DNA of 55,033 bases from Acidobacteriota bacterium (GTDB lineage Bacteria; Acidobacteriota; Terriglobia; Acidiferrales; UBA7541): NCBI GenBank assembly GCA_003154775.1, contig PMES01000084.1:1-55033 (forward strand), given 5' to 3'. The notes under the pieces are model-generated. The model was not told the DNA's origin. It saw only the letters and a program-made list of their open reading frames with translations, and did no database searches. Within the stretch, counting starts at the first letter, position 1. Every line of letters begins with the position of its first letter. Of this stretch, positions 43,253 through 51,296 are shown one piece after another. The position numbers and the translations under genes were made by a program.

Positions 43253-43353
43253 AAGCATGTCAAAACAAAGGGGTTGCGGGCGCAAGTGTGCGCAAGCATG
43301 TGAAAACAAGGGACTTAAAAAGAGCGTACTTTGATTTGTAAAGCCCTTGTTTT
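43253..43353. repeat. Clustered AAAACAAGGG repeats, two direct and one inverted
   Basis: AAGCATGTCAAAACAAAGGG at 43253-43272 and AAGCATGTGAAAACAAGGG at 43294-43312 are near-identical direct copies. CCCTTGTTTT at 43344-43353 is the exact inverse of 43303-43312, giving a 10-bp stem around a 31-base loop. Two GCGCAAG units lie between the direct copies. This looks like an operator, a recombination site or a mobile-element end at the edge of the accessory patch. Confidence 0.5.
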
Positions 43354-43754
43354 GATATCGATGCGCACTGTTGTTGCAGCGAGCGAGTGTGCTGGGGATC
43401 TGTGGGGTGCGGACGGGCTTGTGCCGAGTGTTCACAACGCATGATACCACACTATTTACCAACTGTCAATAGATATTTATGAGGTACTACATTCGAAAGT
43501 GGTACGAGGCGACTGACGTGCTGGAAGAAAAGTCAAAACCCGCAACCTTTAGGAATCAGACCCAAAAGGTGTGGCACCCGCGGTCGATCCCCCCGATGAG
43601 TTGTCGGCCACCCGGCTCACTTGTTGCCTCAGGTGTTACCTGCAACGCACACTGTGCGTATCACCACGTTCTTACTGGGTTTTTCGTCTATTGTGTTTCA
43701 GGTGGTTAAGAGCTAAAACTCGGTTATCGCCACGTAGCTATGGGAAAGTGGCCC
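43354..43754. other. Intergenic stretch before the DUF4145 gene
   Basis: No gene is supported in these 400 bases. A 76-codon frame from 43479 has no recognised motif and mixed codon use. The stretch is more AT-rich than its left neighbour and holds the promoter region of the DUF4145 gene, where no clear -35/-10 pair was found. Confidence 0.35.
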
Positions 43755-44462
43755 ATGAAAAAGTCAGTTAAAGTTAGAATCGATGAAGATCATGGAGTCG
43801 TACGCACAACCGTAGTGGGGGTGGACAAGACTCCAGCAGAGTGCCCCATCTGTCATGTCGCCGTGACACCGTTAGACCTGGGTTTGGCTCTTCAGATTCA
43901 AGGCGAGACCGCTCTTGAACAAGTCTTCCAGTGCCCCAATGAGGAATGCCAGCATATCTTTGTAGCCCGATACCAAGAGGGGAAGCAGGGGTTTGAATTC
44001 GATTCGTGTGTGCCGATTGAGCCGATTGTTGGCCAGCAGTCACCGACCATATCGCAAATCTCACCGGACTTTTGCTTAATTTACGAGCAGGCTGACAAGG
44101 CAGAGCAACATGGGCTTCTGTTAGTGGCTGGCCCAGGATATAGGAAGGCTCTGGAATTTCTAGTCAAGGATTACATCATCAGTGAGTCTACTGAAACAGG
44201 AAAAGAGCTTGCCATCAAGAAGACCACCGTCGAAAAAACACAGTTGGGTGCGTGCATAGCGAATTACATCAAGAGCGAGCGAATCAAGGAGATTGCGAGA
44301 CGGGCGACTTGGCTAGGAAACGATGAGACGCATTATGTGCGCAGGTGGGAAGACAAAGATTTGAAGGACCTGAAAAAGCTAATTAGCCTCACCCTGCACT
44401 GGATTGAAATAGAGAAACTCACCGCCGAAGTCATGGTGGATATGCCACACCGAAAGCCTTAG
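43755..44462 (+). CDS. Zinc-ribbon DUF4145 protein
   Basis: 235 residues from ATG 43755 (GGGAAAG six bases upstream; ATG 43740 overlaps it). An N-terminal zinc ribbon has CPIC (about residues 31-34) and CPNEEC (about 62-67). The DUF4145 domain follows: SPDFCLIYEQADKAEQHGLLLVAGPGYRKALEFLVKDYI (extent only), and later RATWLGNDETHYVRRW. DUF4145 occurs alone or attached to restriction and other defence proteins; its activity is not known. Codon use and base composition are less GC-rich than the flanking genes, a sign of transfer. Its neighbour on the other strand is a deoxyribosyltransferase-fold protein. Confidence 0.82.
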   Translation: MKKSVKVRIDEDHGVVRTTVVGVDKTPAECPICHVAVTPLDLGLALQIQGETALEQVFQCPNEECQHIFVARYQEGKQGFEFDSCVPIEPIVGQQSPTISQISPDFCLIYEQADKAEQHGLLLVAGPGYRKALEFLVKDYIISESTETGKELAIKKTTVEKTQLGACIANYIKSERIKEIARRATWLGNDETHYVRRWEDKDLKDLKKLISLTLHWIEIEKLTAEVMVDMPHRKP

Positions 44463-44617
44463 TTTTGGCTCGCATTGGCGAGTCGACAGGCAGGGTTCCC
44501 CGCGCAGGCTATGATCGCGGCGGGAGAGCGAGCGCGAATCGCACTACCCTTCCTACGCGAATGGATATCGCGGACCACGCCTCTAAGGAATTGCAGCGCT
44601 GATGCTGACATGTTTTC

Positions 44618-45454
44618 CTAGACTTCGACGAGGCTCAAGAAAAATGCCGTTGACTGTGGTCCTGTAGGAGTGAAAATCTTCAACTCCGCTGGAACATTCC
44701 GCAACGGTTTCCCTCCACCTCTGTCCACATTGAGGTCAACTCGAAGCGTATCCCATGCACCGGGAAGCAGGGTGCCGATCGTGCCGATGCTGTGGAGGAA
44801 TCTCTTATCGGACAGTTGAACCGCATTGCTTTCAATGTAAGGCGAAAAATATTCTGGCAGGACCAATCCGACCGCCCGGCCCTTCCAAGCAACGACGTTC
44901 TCTCCGGGGTTATTGACGCCGATTATGATCGTTTTTCTAAATTCCCTCAAAGTATTCCTATCCATCCGAACCTCAATGACTACACCCGGTTCGATGACGC
45001 TTCCAGCGATTGTGAATTCCAGCGGCGATAGCTCTGGCGGGGCTTCTCTTGTGGGGTTGGCCAGATGGTAGGCGATGCGCTTGCCGAGGTCATCTTTCAG
45101 TCCTGCAATCGAACCACCGTAGATGATATGAGGGTAATGCTTCAAATCGAATGGGATATCGTCCGTGTTTCTAGTGAGCAAGATCACAGTCTTTCCGAGA
45201 GCGTGCGCGTAGCCAACTTCGTAAAATACATTTGGATTGCGGCCTGTCATGTCCGCAACAATCAAGTCGGCTTTGGCGATTTGGTTATAAATCCTTTGAA
45301 GGATGCTCTCCGCAAAAATCTGCTCATCGATCCGCTCACAATAAGCGCCCGCACCTTCAGCGGCGGGTTTGATGCCCAGTTGATAGACATCGCCGAAGAA
45401 CTCATCAAACGGCATCAGTACAAAAACAAACGGTTTCGGAGCTGTAGTTGCCAT
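44618..45454 (-). CDS. Nucleoside deoxyribosyltransferase-fold protein with C-terminal beta domain
   Basis: 278 residues. The N-terminal 130 residues have the pattern FVLMPFDEFFGDVYQLGIKP, CERIDEQIF, ADLIVADMTGRNPNVFYEVG, YAHALGKTVILLT and DIPFDLKHY. This is the family often annotated as TIR-like/nucleoside 2-deoxyribosyltransferase-like, in which the ADxTGxNPNVxYE segment lines the nucleotide pocket. Residues 145-278 form a beta-rich, probably Ig-like domain (FTIAGSVIEPGVVIEVRM onward). Members cleave or bind nucleotides, and several serve as effectors in antiviral systems. A defence role here is an inference from the fold, the DUF4145 neighbour and the atypical composition. No sensor or cyclase gene is present. 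Confidence 0.75.
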   Translation of the reverse strand: MATTAPKPFVFVLMPFDEFFGDVYQLGIKPAAEGAGAYCERIDEQIFAESILQRIYNQIAKADLIVADMTGRNPNVFYEVGYAHALGKTVILLTRNTDDIPFDLKHYPHIIYGGSIAGLKDDLGKRIAYHLANPTREAPPELSPLEFTIAGSVIEPGVVIEVRMDRNTLREFRKTIIIGVNNPGENVVAWKGRAVGLVLPEYFSPYIESNAVQLSDKRFLHSIGTIGTLLPGAWDTLRVDLNVDRGGGKPLRNVPAELKIFTPTGPQSTAFFLSLVEV

Positions 45455-45649
45455 GTTCTAAGCCATTGCGATTATGGCAGGTGGCGCGGCCCTTTGCTTG
45501 AATTTGGGTTGCACACGGGCAGGATACCACTTTAGAAAATAACTGGGGAGTGATAATAGGCAGGGGAGTGGGTGGCCTGTGGGGCCAGGAGTTTTAAGTA
45601 TTCAGTTATAAGTTTTGAGTTTTCGGAGAAGAGAAGCGGGGGAGGAGAG

Positions 45650-45745
45650 AAAGAGTGAAGAGCCAGAGCCCACCCTTTGCAAAGGGCGCAAAGGGTAGGC
45701 CACCCGAAGTTACCTTAGCGCACCAAGGCGCGCCACACGCCAGGC
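45650..45745. repeat. Dispersed repeat, copy 1 (CCCACCCTTTGC type)
   Basis: AGAGTGAAGAGCCAGAGCCC leads into ACCCTTTGC, a purine-rich stretch and a CGCGCCACACGCC end. A related copy is at about 47010-47108 in the same orientation, with several gaps. Confidence 0.5.
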
Positions 45746-45810
45746 TGCCGCTTTGAGGGCGGGGGCGATGTGTTCAGATGTGTTTTCCGCTTTGTTCACG
45801 GTTTGGCCCT

Positions 45811-45880
45811 GGGAACGCCATTCTCCTGAATGGCGTTTTTTGGAGTACTTCACAGTGCCAATCGGGAGATTGGCGTTCCC
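45811..45880. repeat. Nested palindromic element (GGGAACGCC...GGCGTTCCC)
   Basis: The outer arms GGGAACGCC 45811-45819 and GGCGTTCCC 45872-45880 are exact inverses. Within are two perfect hairpins: AACGCCATTC/GAATGGCGTT with loop TCCT followed by TTTTTT, and GCCAATC/GATTGGC with loop GGGA. The first hairpin could terminate plus-strand transcription. The whole looks like a REP or BIME-type repeat. Confidence 0.65.
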
Positions 45881-46145
45881 GGGATTGTACTTAGATCTGA
45901 CGGATGCCCCACCTACCTGGGAGCTCCTGTTGGGAGCCCGAATCATTGCGCTCTCCATCAGTGGTGACGCGCATCAGAGAAAACATTCTGGTATTATGGC
46001 GGAATCTGGACTTACCTCCTTGTGGTCGCGCGGCAGCCGTGCCCACGCAATAGCGGAAGCGGCCATCATTTGAGACTGAGTAGAGAACCTCGCGTGGCGT
46101 CTTTTGAGACGCTCCCGTTCAGTTCTAAAGGGAAGTGTGGGTACT

Positions 46146-46820
46146 ATGAAATATTTGCTGTTTTGCGTTCTTGCCATATTCCTTGGCCTGCCCGCGGTGG
46201 CGCAGCAGACGGACATAAACCGTTACACCCTGTACACCGGATTCGATTCGATGATCAGCCCAGCTCGCAGCCTCACGGAGTATGGCTTTGACCTCGATTT
46301 CGGTGTCACTTTGAAGCCCTGGGTGGCCCTCGGCGTAGATTTCGGCGCCCTCGGCAACGGCATCATGAGTGGCACGGGAACGATCAAGGGGAGCGAGACC
46401 GTCTACGCCCCTGAGGTGAGCGCGGCTGGCGGCGATCCAAGCGCAATTCTGGTGCCCTTCAGATCGAGGACGTATACCTTTGCCGCAGGCCCGCAACTCT
46501 ATCTGCGCAAGTGGCAAAAGATCACCCTGTTTGCGCGTCCTGGCCTCGGGGGAATTCATGAGACAGCAGACCTCACCTTCCCGGCCGGGCTGGGTGGTTT
46601 ACTGACGGAGTTGCAGCTTCCGATCCCTAGCTCTCATCAGACCGACACTACCTGGTTCATCGGCGCCGGTGGTGGCTGCGACTTCAACTTGTCCCGGCGG
46701 GTGGGGATGCGAATCTCAGTGGACTGGATAAATACTCATCTGTTCTCCAATTTGCTGACTGATCGGCAAAACTACGTCCGGTTCACCATTGGGCCGACTT
46801 TTCGCTGGGGACATTTGTAG
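46146..46820 (+). CDS. Outer-membrane beta-barrel protein
   Basis: 224 residues from ATG 46146, where a clean Sec signal begins (MKYLLFCVLAIFLGLPAVAQ). The mature protein alternates polar and apolar residues in short strands (YGFDLDFGVTLKPWVALGVDFGAL, RTYTFAAGPQLYLR, WFIGAGGGCDFNLSRRVGMRIS, NYVRFTIGPTFRWGHL), as expected of an 8-stranded OmpA-like/opacity barrel. No periplasmic OmpA domain follows. The role is unknown; such barrels are common adhesins or small porins. It is monocistronic, with repeat-containing DNA on both sides. Confidence 0.75.
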   Translation: MKYLLFCVLAIFLGLPAVAQQTDINRYTLYTGFDSMISPARSLTEYGFDLDFGVTLKPWVALGVDFGALGNGIMSGTGTIKGSETVYAPEVSAAGGDPSAILVPFRSRTYTFAAGPQLYLRKWQKITLFARPGLGGIHETADLTFPAGLGGLLTELQLPIPSSHQTDTTWFIGAGGGCDFNLSRRVGMRISVDWINTHLFSNLLTDRQNYVRFTIGPTFRWGHL

Positions 46821-47149
46821 CAGGCGGGTGGGCCGGCCGGAATTCGGGTGATTGGATTGGGCGCACGCATCGTTGGCTAGGATACCACTGCAATAAATCA
46901 CCGCGAAGTAGAATGGCGTCTCCTCCAGAAAACGGCGGACGCAAGAGACGCGGGTGCCCCGCGTTTTGGGAGGGTGGGTGTTGGGGTTTCTGATGCCCAG
47001 AGGAAGAGTGAAGACGAAGAGTGAAGACGAAGAGCCCACCCTTTGCATAAGGTGCGAAGGCCACCCCGAGATTTTTCAGCGCGTTAAGCCTGCGCCACAC
47101 GGCATGGTTAGAGCGATTACCCAAGGACACGTCGAGTGGAGCGCGAAAG
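46821..47149. other. Intergenic stretch between converging genes
   Basis: No gene is supported. The right part (about 47010-47108) is a second copy of the CCCACCCTTTGC-type dispersed repeat, including a short tandem GAAGAGTGAAGAC. Confidence 0.45.
47010..47108. repeat. Dispersed repeat, copy 2 (CCCACCCTTTGC type)
   Basis: It begins with a tandem of GAAGAGTGAAGAC, then AGCCCACCCTTTGC, a GGCCACCC segment and GCGCCACACGGC. It matches copy 1 at 45650-45745 in order but with gaps. Confidence 0.5.
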
Positions 47150-48166
47150 TTACATGAGGCCGCTTTGGCGGGCGAGCTTTAGCGCTTCGATGGCCGCGCC
47201 ACGGGCGCCGGCGGTGTCGCCATTGGGCATGACGTAGATGGGAATATTGGCTTGCTCTTCGCGCTGGGTGGGCATGCCGACGCGGATCTCGTTCAAGAAC
47301 CACTGTTGAAACTCTTTGCTGGCCTCGAGGGCGCCACCGCCGACGATTAGCGCATCGGGATCGAAAATATTCACCATTTCATCGAAGAAGAGTCCCAAGG
47401 CGTGGGCCTGAACCCGGAAAATGTCCTTGCACAACGCGTCGCCCTTGTCCGCGAGACCGCGCACGAGTTTTGCCGCCTGGTGGGGGTCCAGTTTCGCCAG
47501 TTCGTGGCCGGGATAGCGCGGTAGAAAATAGGGCAGGAGATTCCTTTCGATCGCGGTGAGTGAACAGAGCGACTCGAGATCGCCGGTGCGTCCACAATTG
47601 CAGCGCGGCTTGATGCCGAGGGTTCCGGCGATGCTTTGATAGGGAACGAGCACGTGGCCAAGTTCACCGCCAAAACCGTTTTTGCCCTTCACGACGCTGC
47701 CATCGAGAATGATGCCGCCGCCGTTGCCCGTCCCGATGATGGCCGAAATGGAGGTTTCGCGGCTGTTTGCGCCAAAGATCGAATAGTGTCCCCAAATCGC
47801 GGCTGCGTTTGCATCGTTCAGATAGGAGACCGGTTTGCCGATCTTCTGCGCCAGTCCTTCCCGAATATCGAATCCCGCCCAATGCGGATGAACGAAGTTC
47901 GTGGCACCCCGCGTACTGAGTTGGCCCGCCGCACTGGCCGGACCGGGAGTATCCAGGCCGACTGCGACGACGTCCGAGAGGAGAACACCTGCCTTATCGG
48001 CGGCAATCTTGAGACCATCGGCAATCTGGCGGAGGCAAACTTCGGGCCCCTGTTTTACAAGGGCCGGATGCTCGCACATACCGTCGATGAGAAACTTTTC
48101 TTGCTGGTTCACCAAGGTATAGTTGACGGCAGTTCCGCCAAGATCCACTCCGGCCACGACGGTCAC
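47150..48166 (-). CDS. ROK-family sugar kinase
   Basis: 338 residues from GTG 48166, with AGAGGAG about eight bases upstream. The N-terminal phosphate loop is VVAGVDLGGTAVNYTLV. The active-site block is YLNDANAAAIWGHY with the catalytic Asp, then IIGTGNGGGIILDG and GELGHVLV. The family zinc motif CxCGxxGCxE reads CNCGRTGDLES, so the third Cys is Asp; a later Cys follows at LCSL. A ligand change like this may weaken zinc binding. ROK kinases phosphorylate glucose, N-acetylglucosamine or related hexoses with ATP. The substrate is not evident and no transporter is adjacent. The gene runs towards the beta-barrel gene. Confidence 0.9.
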   Translation of the reverse strand: MTVVAGVDLGGTAVNYTLVNQQEKFLIDGMCEHPALVKQGPEVCLRQIADGLKIAADKAGVLLSDVVAVGLDTPGPASAAGQLSTRGATNFVHPHWAGFDIREGLAQKIGKPVSYLNDANAAAIWGHYSIFGANSRETSISAIIGTGNGGGIILDGSVVKGKNGFGGELGHVLVPYQSIAGTLGIKPRCNCGRTGDLESLCSLTAIERNLLPYFLPRYPGHELAKLDPHQAAKLVRGLADKGDALCKDIFRVQAHALGLFFDEMVNIFDPDALIVGGGALEASKEFQQWFLNEIRVGMPTQREEQANIPIYVMPNGDTAGARGAAIEALKLARQSGLM

Positions 48167-48423
48167 GCTTTTTCTCCTCTATGATTGAATGGTTGCTCGG
48201 CCCAGCGTAACAGGATTGAGAATCATCGTCCAACGTGGCGCGAAGGAGTCTTGCTCGCGTGGCCGGGCAACCTTGCTATAACTCCGCAAGGTGTAAGACA
48301 GTGTGGGCCGCGCAAGCGAGGTGGATGCGGCGGGGGGCTGATTGCCAATGGCTGAGAAACCTCCGACAGGAAGACGAAAAGTCTGGGTGCTGGGATGCGG
48401 CTTGCCGCTTGCGAGATGCAGGG

Positions 48424-48744
48424 CCCGTGCATGCCGTCAGCGTGAGCGCGTTCTGGATGGCGCAGGCCACGGTCAGCAGCCACGATCTGGAATTGTTTTC
48501 TGTTCAGCAAGGATTGAAGTTAAGGCCCGGCGATGTGACACTGCGGATCGCTGATGCCTACACGCATTGGTTGTCGCAAGCGACGGGGAAGAAATATCGC
48601 CTCCCGACAGAAGCGGAAGTGGAGTACGCGTGTGTGGCCGGCGGCACCATGCCCGCTTGGGAGCGAATGGCCAGCCCGGCTAACATCACAATCACGCCAG
48701 CGGTCTTCAACGCGTGGGCGCCGCCGAACATATTGGGTGCATGA
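48424..48744 (+). pseudogene. FGE-sulfatase (SUMF1) domain remnant with internal deletion
   Basis: One frame reads AVSVSAFWMAQATVSSHDLELF, the usual start of the domain (sFWMGxxEVTNxxYxxF). It then jumps directly to ADAYTHWLSQATGKKYRLPTEAEVEYA, which in intact proteins lies about 50 residues later. The RLPTEAEWEYA Trp is Val here, and the C-terminal GNVWEW and Cys region is absent. The part after about 48660 lies opposite an ICMT-like remnant and is probably not FGE at all. It is a dead fragment of a formylglycine-generating-enzyme-like protein. Confidence 0.7.
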
Positions 48745-48923
48745 GATTCACTGATCCATTGACACGCTGTGACGGATGCGGCGATGACGATCCACAGAAT
48801 CAGCAACGAACCCCGGTCATGCACTTTTCCGCTGTTGTGTTTGGTGCGCGTCACGACGCCGACGAGAATCTCCGACGCAAACCAGCCATATAAAAGCAGT
48901 TGCCAAAAGAACGATAGGGTCAT
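48663..48923 (-). pseudogene. ICMT/PEMT-like membrane methyltransferase, N-terminal fragment
   Basis: From ATG 48923 (overlapping the VOC gene stop by four bases) the frame reads LLYGWFASEILVGVVTRT, DRGSLLILWIVIAASVTAC and LKTAGVIVMLAGLAIRSQA. These match the first three membrane helices of isoprenylcysteine carboxyl methyltransferase-like proteins. The catalytic C-terminal half is missing: the sequence runs into the antisense of the FGE remnant near 48660. The frame stays open to 48558 but without family similarity. Confidence 0.6.
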
Positions 48924-49348
48924 CGTGACTCCAAGGGCAAAGGCTTAGGAGTGTTTGGGTCGTTCGGTTGGAGGAAATCCCATTTGTTGCCGTAGAGATC
49001 CTCGAAAACGGCGATGATGCCGTAGGATTCATGGCGAGGAGCCTCTAAAAACTTAACGTTAGAGGCCTGCATTAGACGGTAATCCCGCAAGAAATCATCG
49101 GTATGGAGAAAAAGGAAGACGCGGCCACCGGCTTGATTGCCGATTTGTTGGACTTGCTCGGGGGTGTCCGCTTGTGCGAGGAGCAGACTTGTGCCGCCAG
49201 AGCCGGGCGGAGCGACAACGAGCCAGCGTTTGGCGACGGAGAGGGGCGTATCTTCGATGACGCGGAAGCCGAGGGCTTCTGTAAAGAAGGCCAGCGCTTC
49301 CTCGTAATTGCGAACCAGCAATGTGACGTGAGCCAGCGATTGTGGCAT
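48920..49348 (-). CDS. VOC-family (glyoxalase/bleomycin-resistance fold) protein
   Basis: 142 residues. It shows the paired beta-alpha-beta-beta-beta modules: AHVTLLVRNYEEALAFFTEALGFRV (extent only), RWLVVAPPGSGGTSLLLAQAD, then GRVFLFLHTDDFLRDYRLM and YGIIAVFEDLYGNKWDFLQP. Putative metal ligands are His in AHVTLLV and Glu in VFEDLYGNKWD. Members are dioxygenases, lyases or antibiotic-binding proteins; single-domain proteins of this type usually lack an assigned substrate. The downstream ICMT-like fragment overlaps its stop. Confidence 0.88.
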   Translation of the reverse strand: MPQSLAHVTLLVRNYEEALAFFTEALGFRVIEDTPLSVAKRWLVVAPPGSGGTSLLLAQADTPEQVQQIGNQAGGRVFLFLHTDDFLRDYRLMQASNVKFLEAPRHESYGIIAVFEDLYGNKWDFLQPNDPNTPKPLPLESR

Positions 49349-49423
49349 GACCCATGATTATCCCACGGTTGCGAGGGAGCCGCCAAAAATGGGGGTTGCT
49401 TGTGGGGGTTGAGGGAGCGGCCC

Positions 49424-49429
49424 TATAAT
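49424..49429 (+). promoter_or_regulatory. -10 box (TATAAT) of pruA
   Basis: A perfect TATAAT lies 32 bases before the ATG at 49462. No convincing -35 is seen at the right distance. Confidence 0.5.
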
Positions 49430-49461
49430 TGAGCGTTAAGCAACCAGGAGGCAGAGACGCC

Positions 49462-51036
49462 ATGGCGACAGCGAAAGCGAAATTGAAGGTGCGGGAATTC
49501 ACAAACGAGCCATTAAGCGATTTTTCGAATGCAGCGAATCGAAAAAAGATGGAGGCGGCGCTGAAAAAGGTGGCCGGGGAACTTGGCCGCGAGTACCCGA
49601 TGTGGATTGGCGGGAAGAAGGTGATCACGGCGGGGAAGAGGAAGTCCACGAACCCGTCGCGACCGTCGCAGGTCGTCGGGGTATTCCAGGATGCGTCGAA
49701 GGAGCACGCGATCGAGGCGATTGAGGCGGCGAACAAGTATTTTGACGTTTGGAAGAAGGTGCCGGCGCAGGAACGCGCCAAGTGTTTGTTCAAGGCGGCG
49801 GCGATCGTGCGCGAGCGGAAGTACGAACTAGGGGCGCTGGTTTGCTATGAGGTGGGGAAATCCTGGTTTGAAGCGGACGCGGACATCGCCGAGGCGATCG
49901 ATTTTTGCGAGTTTTACGGGCGCGAGATGCTGCGGCTGGGGCAGCCGCAGAAGCTGACGCCGATGCGCGGCGAGCGGAACTACCTGGTGTACATCCCGCT
50001 GGGCGTAGGCGCGGCCATTCCGCCGTGGAATTTCCCGTGCGCCATCATGGCGGGGCTGGTGGTGGCTTCCCTGGTGACCGGGAATACCGTGGTGCTGAAA
50101 CCGGCTTCGGATGCGCCGGCGATTGCGGCGAAATTCGTGGACATTCTGTTTGAAGCCGGTATTCCGAAGGAAGCGGTGCAGTTTGTGAGCGGGTCGGGCG
50201 CGGCCGTCGGCGACACAATCGTGCAGCACCCGAGGACGCGGTACGTCGGATTCACGGGCTCGAAGGAAGTGGGCTTGCGGATCGCGGAACTGGCAGCGAA
50301 GCCTTCGCCGGGGCAGATCTGGATCAAGCGCACCGTGCTGGAAATGGGCGGCAAGGACGGCATGATCGTGGACGAAGAGGCGGATATTGACGCGGCGGTG
50401 GAAGGGACGGCGCAGGCCGCGTTTGGGTACCAGGGACAGAAATGCTCGGCGTGTTCGCGCGTGATTGTGAGCGAGAAGGTGTACGACACGTTCCTGAACA
50501 AGCTGGTAGAGCGGACGAAGAAAATCAAGGTGGGACCGAGCGACGACCCGAACAACTACATGGGCCCGGTGATCAATGAACCGGCGATGAAGGGGATTCT
50601 GGACTACATCGAGGTTGGGAAGAAAGAAGGGCGCTTGTTGACGGGCGGCGGACGCGCGCCGGGCGAAGGGTATTTTGTGGAGCCGACGATTATTGCGGAC
50701 GTGGATCCGAAAGCGCGGCTGGCGCAGGAAGAAGTCTTCGGGCCGGTGCTGACGGTGATCAAGGCGAAGAACTTCGATCATGCGATGGAGATCGCGAATA
50801 ACACCGAGTTTGGGTTGACGGGTTCGGTGTACTCGAAGAACCCGGCGAAGATTCGCCGCGCGGAGCAAGAGTTCCACGTGGGGAATCTGTACTTGAATCG
50901 GAAATGCACGGGAGCCATGGTGGGAGCGCATCCGTTCGGCGGGTTCAATATGAGCGGAACGGATTCGAAGTCCGGCGGGAAGGATTATTTGCTGCTGTTC
51001 CTGCAGGGGAAGGCCGTCGCGGAGAAGGTCAAGTAA
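49462..51036 (+). CDS. pruA: L-glutamate gamma-semialdehyde (P5C) dehydrogenase
   Basis: 524 residues from ATG 49462, with AGGAGG at 49446-49451. It oxidises glutamate semialdehyde (from proline via P5C) to glutamate with NAD. Motifs: VGAAIPPWNFPCAIMAGLV, TGNTVVLKPASDAP, FTGSKEVGLRI, LEMGGKDG (general base Glu about 293), GYQGQKCSACSR (nucleophile Cys about 328), EEVFGPVLTVIKAKNF and HPFGGFNMSGTDSKSGG near the end. The N-terminal extension (FTNEPLSDFSNAANRKKMEAAL) is typical of the stand-alone bacterial P5CDH group. No proline dehydrogenase gene is adjacent in this window. A strong terminator follows. Confidence 0.93.
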   Translation: MATAKAKLKVREFTNEPLSDFSNAANRKKMEAALKKVAGELGREYPMWIGGKKVITAGKRKSTNPSRPSQVVGVFQDASKEHAIEAIEAANKYFDVWKKVPAQERAKCLFKAAAIVRERKYELGALVCYEVGKSWFEADADIAEAIDFCEFYGREMLRLGQPQKLTPMRGERNYLVYIPLGVGAAIPPWNFPCAIMAGLVVASLVTGNTVVLKPASDAPAIAAKFVDILFEAGIPKEAVQFVSGSGAAVGDTIVQHPRTRYVGFTGSKEVGLRIAELAAKPSPGQIWIKRTVLEMGGKDGMIVDEEADIDAAVEGTAQAAFGYQGQKCSACSRVIVSEKVYDTFLNKLVERTKKIKVGPSDDPNNYMGPVINEPAMKGILDYIEVGKKEGRLLTGGGRAPGEGYFVEPTIIADVDPKARLAQEEVFGPVLTVIKAKNFDHAMEIANNTEFGLTGSVYSKNPAKIRRAEQEFHVGNLYLNRKCTGAMVGAHPFGGFNMSGTDSKSGGKDYLLLFLQGKAVAEKVK

Positions 51037-51066
51037 GAGCCGAAGAGGAAGCCTTAACGCAGAGTT

Positions 51067-51093
51067 CACCCCGACGGGGTCGGGGTAAACGCC
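51067..51093. repeat. Dispersed palindromic repeat, short relative
   Basis: ACCCCGACGGGGTCGGGGTA followed by AACGCC shares the CCCCGAC/GTCGGGG palindrome and the TAAACGCC arm with copies at 30209-30256 and 51297-51344. Confidence 0.6.
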
Positions 51094-51119
51094 GAACGCG
51101 GAGTTCACTGAGAAGAGGA

Positions 51120-51145
51120 GGGCGGATGAGAATCCGCCCTTTTTT
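51120..51145 (+). terminator. Rho-independent terminator of pruA
   Basis: A perfect 8-bp stem GGGCGGAT 51120-51127 / ATCCGCCC 51132-51139 with loop GAGA is followed by a run of six T. Confidence 0.9.
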
Positions 51146-51221
51146 ATTGGGGAAGCGCGAACTCGCCGGGCATTGTCTCGACGTCAATACTCATTGCTTG
51201 AGCTGAAAGTTGAGGTCCTTC

Positions 51222-51242
51222 GCCCATCCTTGTCGGATGGGC
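51222..51242. repeat. Palindrome GCCCATCC/GGATGGGC
   Basis: A perfect 8-bp inverted repeat with a five-base loop (TTGTC), followed by TCAGGATGACA. No T-run is present, so it is more likely a repetitive palindrome than a terminator. Confidence 0.5.
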
Positions 51243-51296
51243 TCAGGATGACAGCCGTTTTTTTGGTTATATGAAAAGAAGAAGACACATGCCCCT

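Larger units (their letters stand above)
45455..46145. other. Repeat-rich intergenic stretch
   Basis: No gene is supported over 690 bases. It contains a copy of a dispersed repeat (about 45650-45745) and a nested palindrome (45811-45880). A 106-codon frame at 45753-46073 crosses the palindrome and has no family motif, so it is not called. Confidence 0.5.

Noticed and set aside
39807-43462. Long minus-strand frames (546 and 679 codons) opposite the two flavoenzyme genes
   Set aside because: They mirror strong plus-strand genes with full family motifs. Their products are Arg/His-rich without any domain, a usual effect of GC-rich codons.
43479-43709. 76-codon frame before the DUF4145 gene
   Set aside because: No motif, no ribosome-binding site, and the sequence changes character part-way. 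Not supported as a gene.
45753-46073. 106-codon frame in the repeat-rich gap
   Set aside because: It crosses the nested palindrome with its hairpin and T-run and has no protein-family feature.
49828-51108. 426-codon minus-strand frame opposite pruA
   Set aside because: Same antisense artefact. It has no ribosome-binding site or family motif, and pruA is complete on the other strand.
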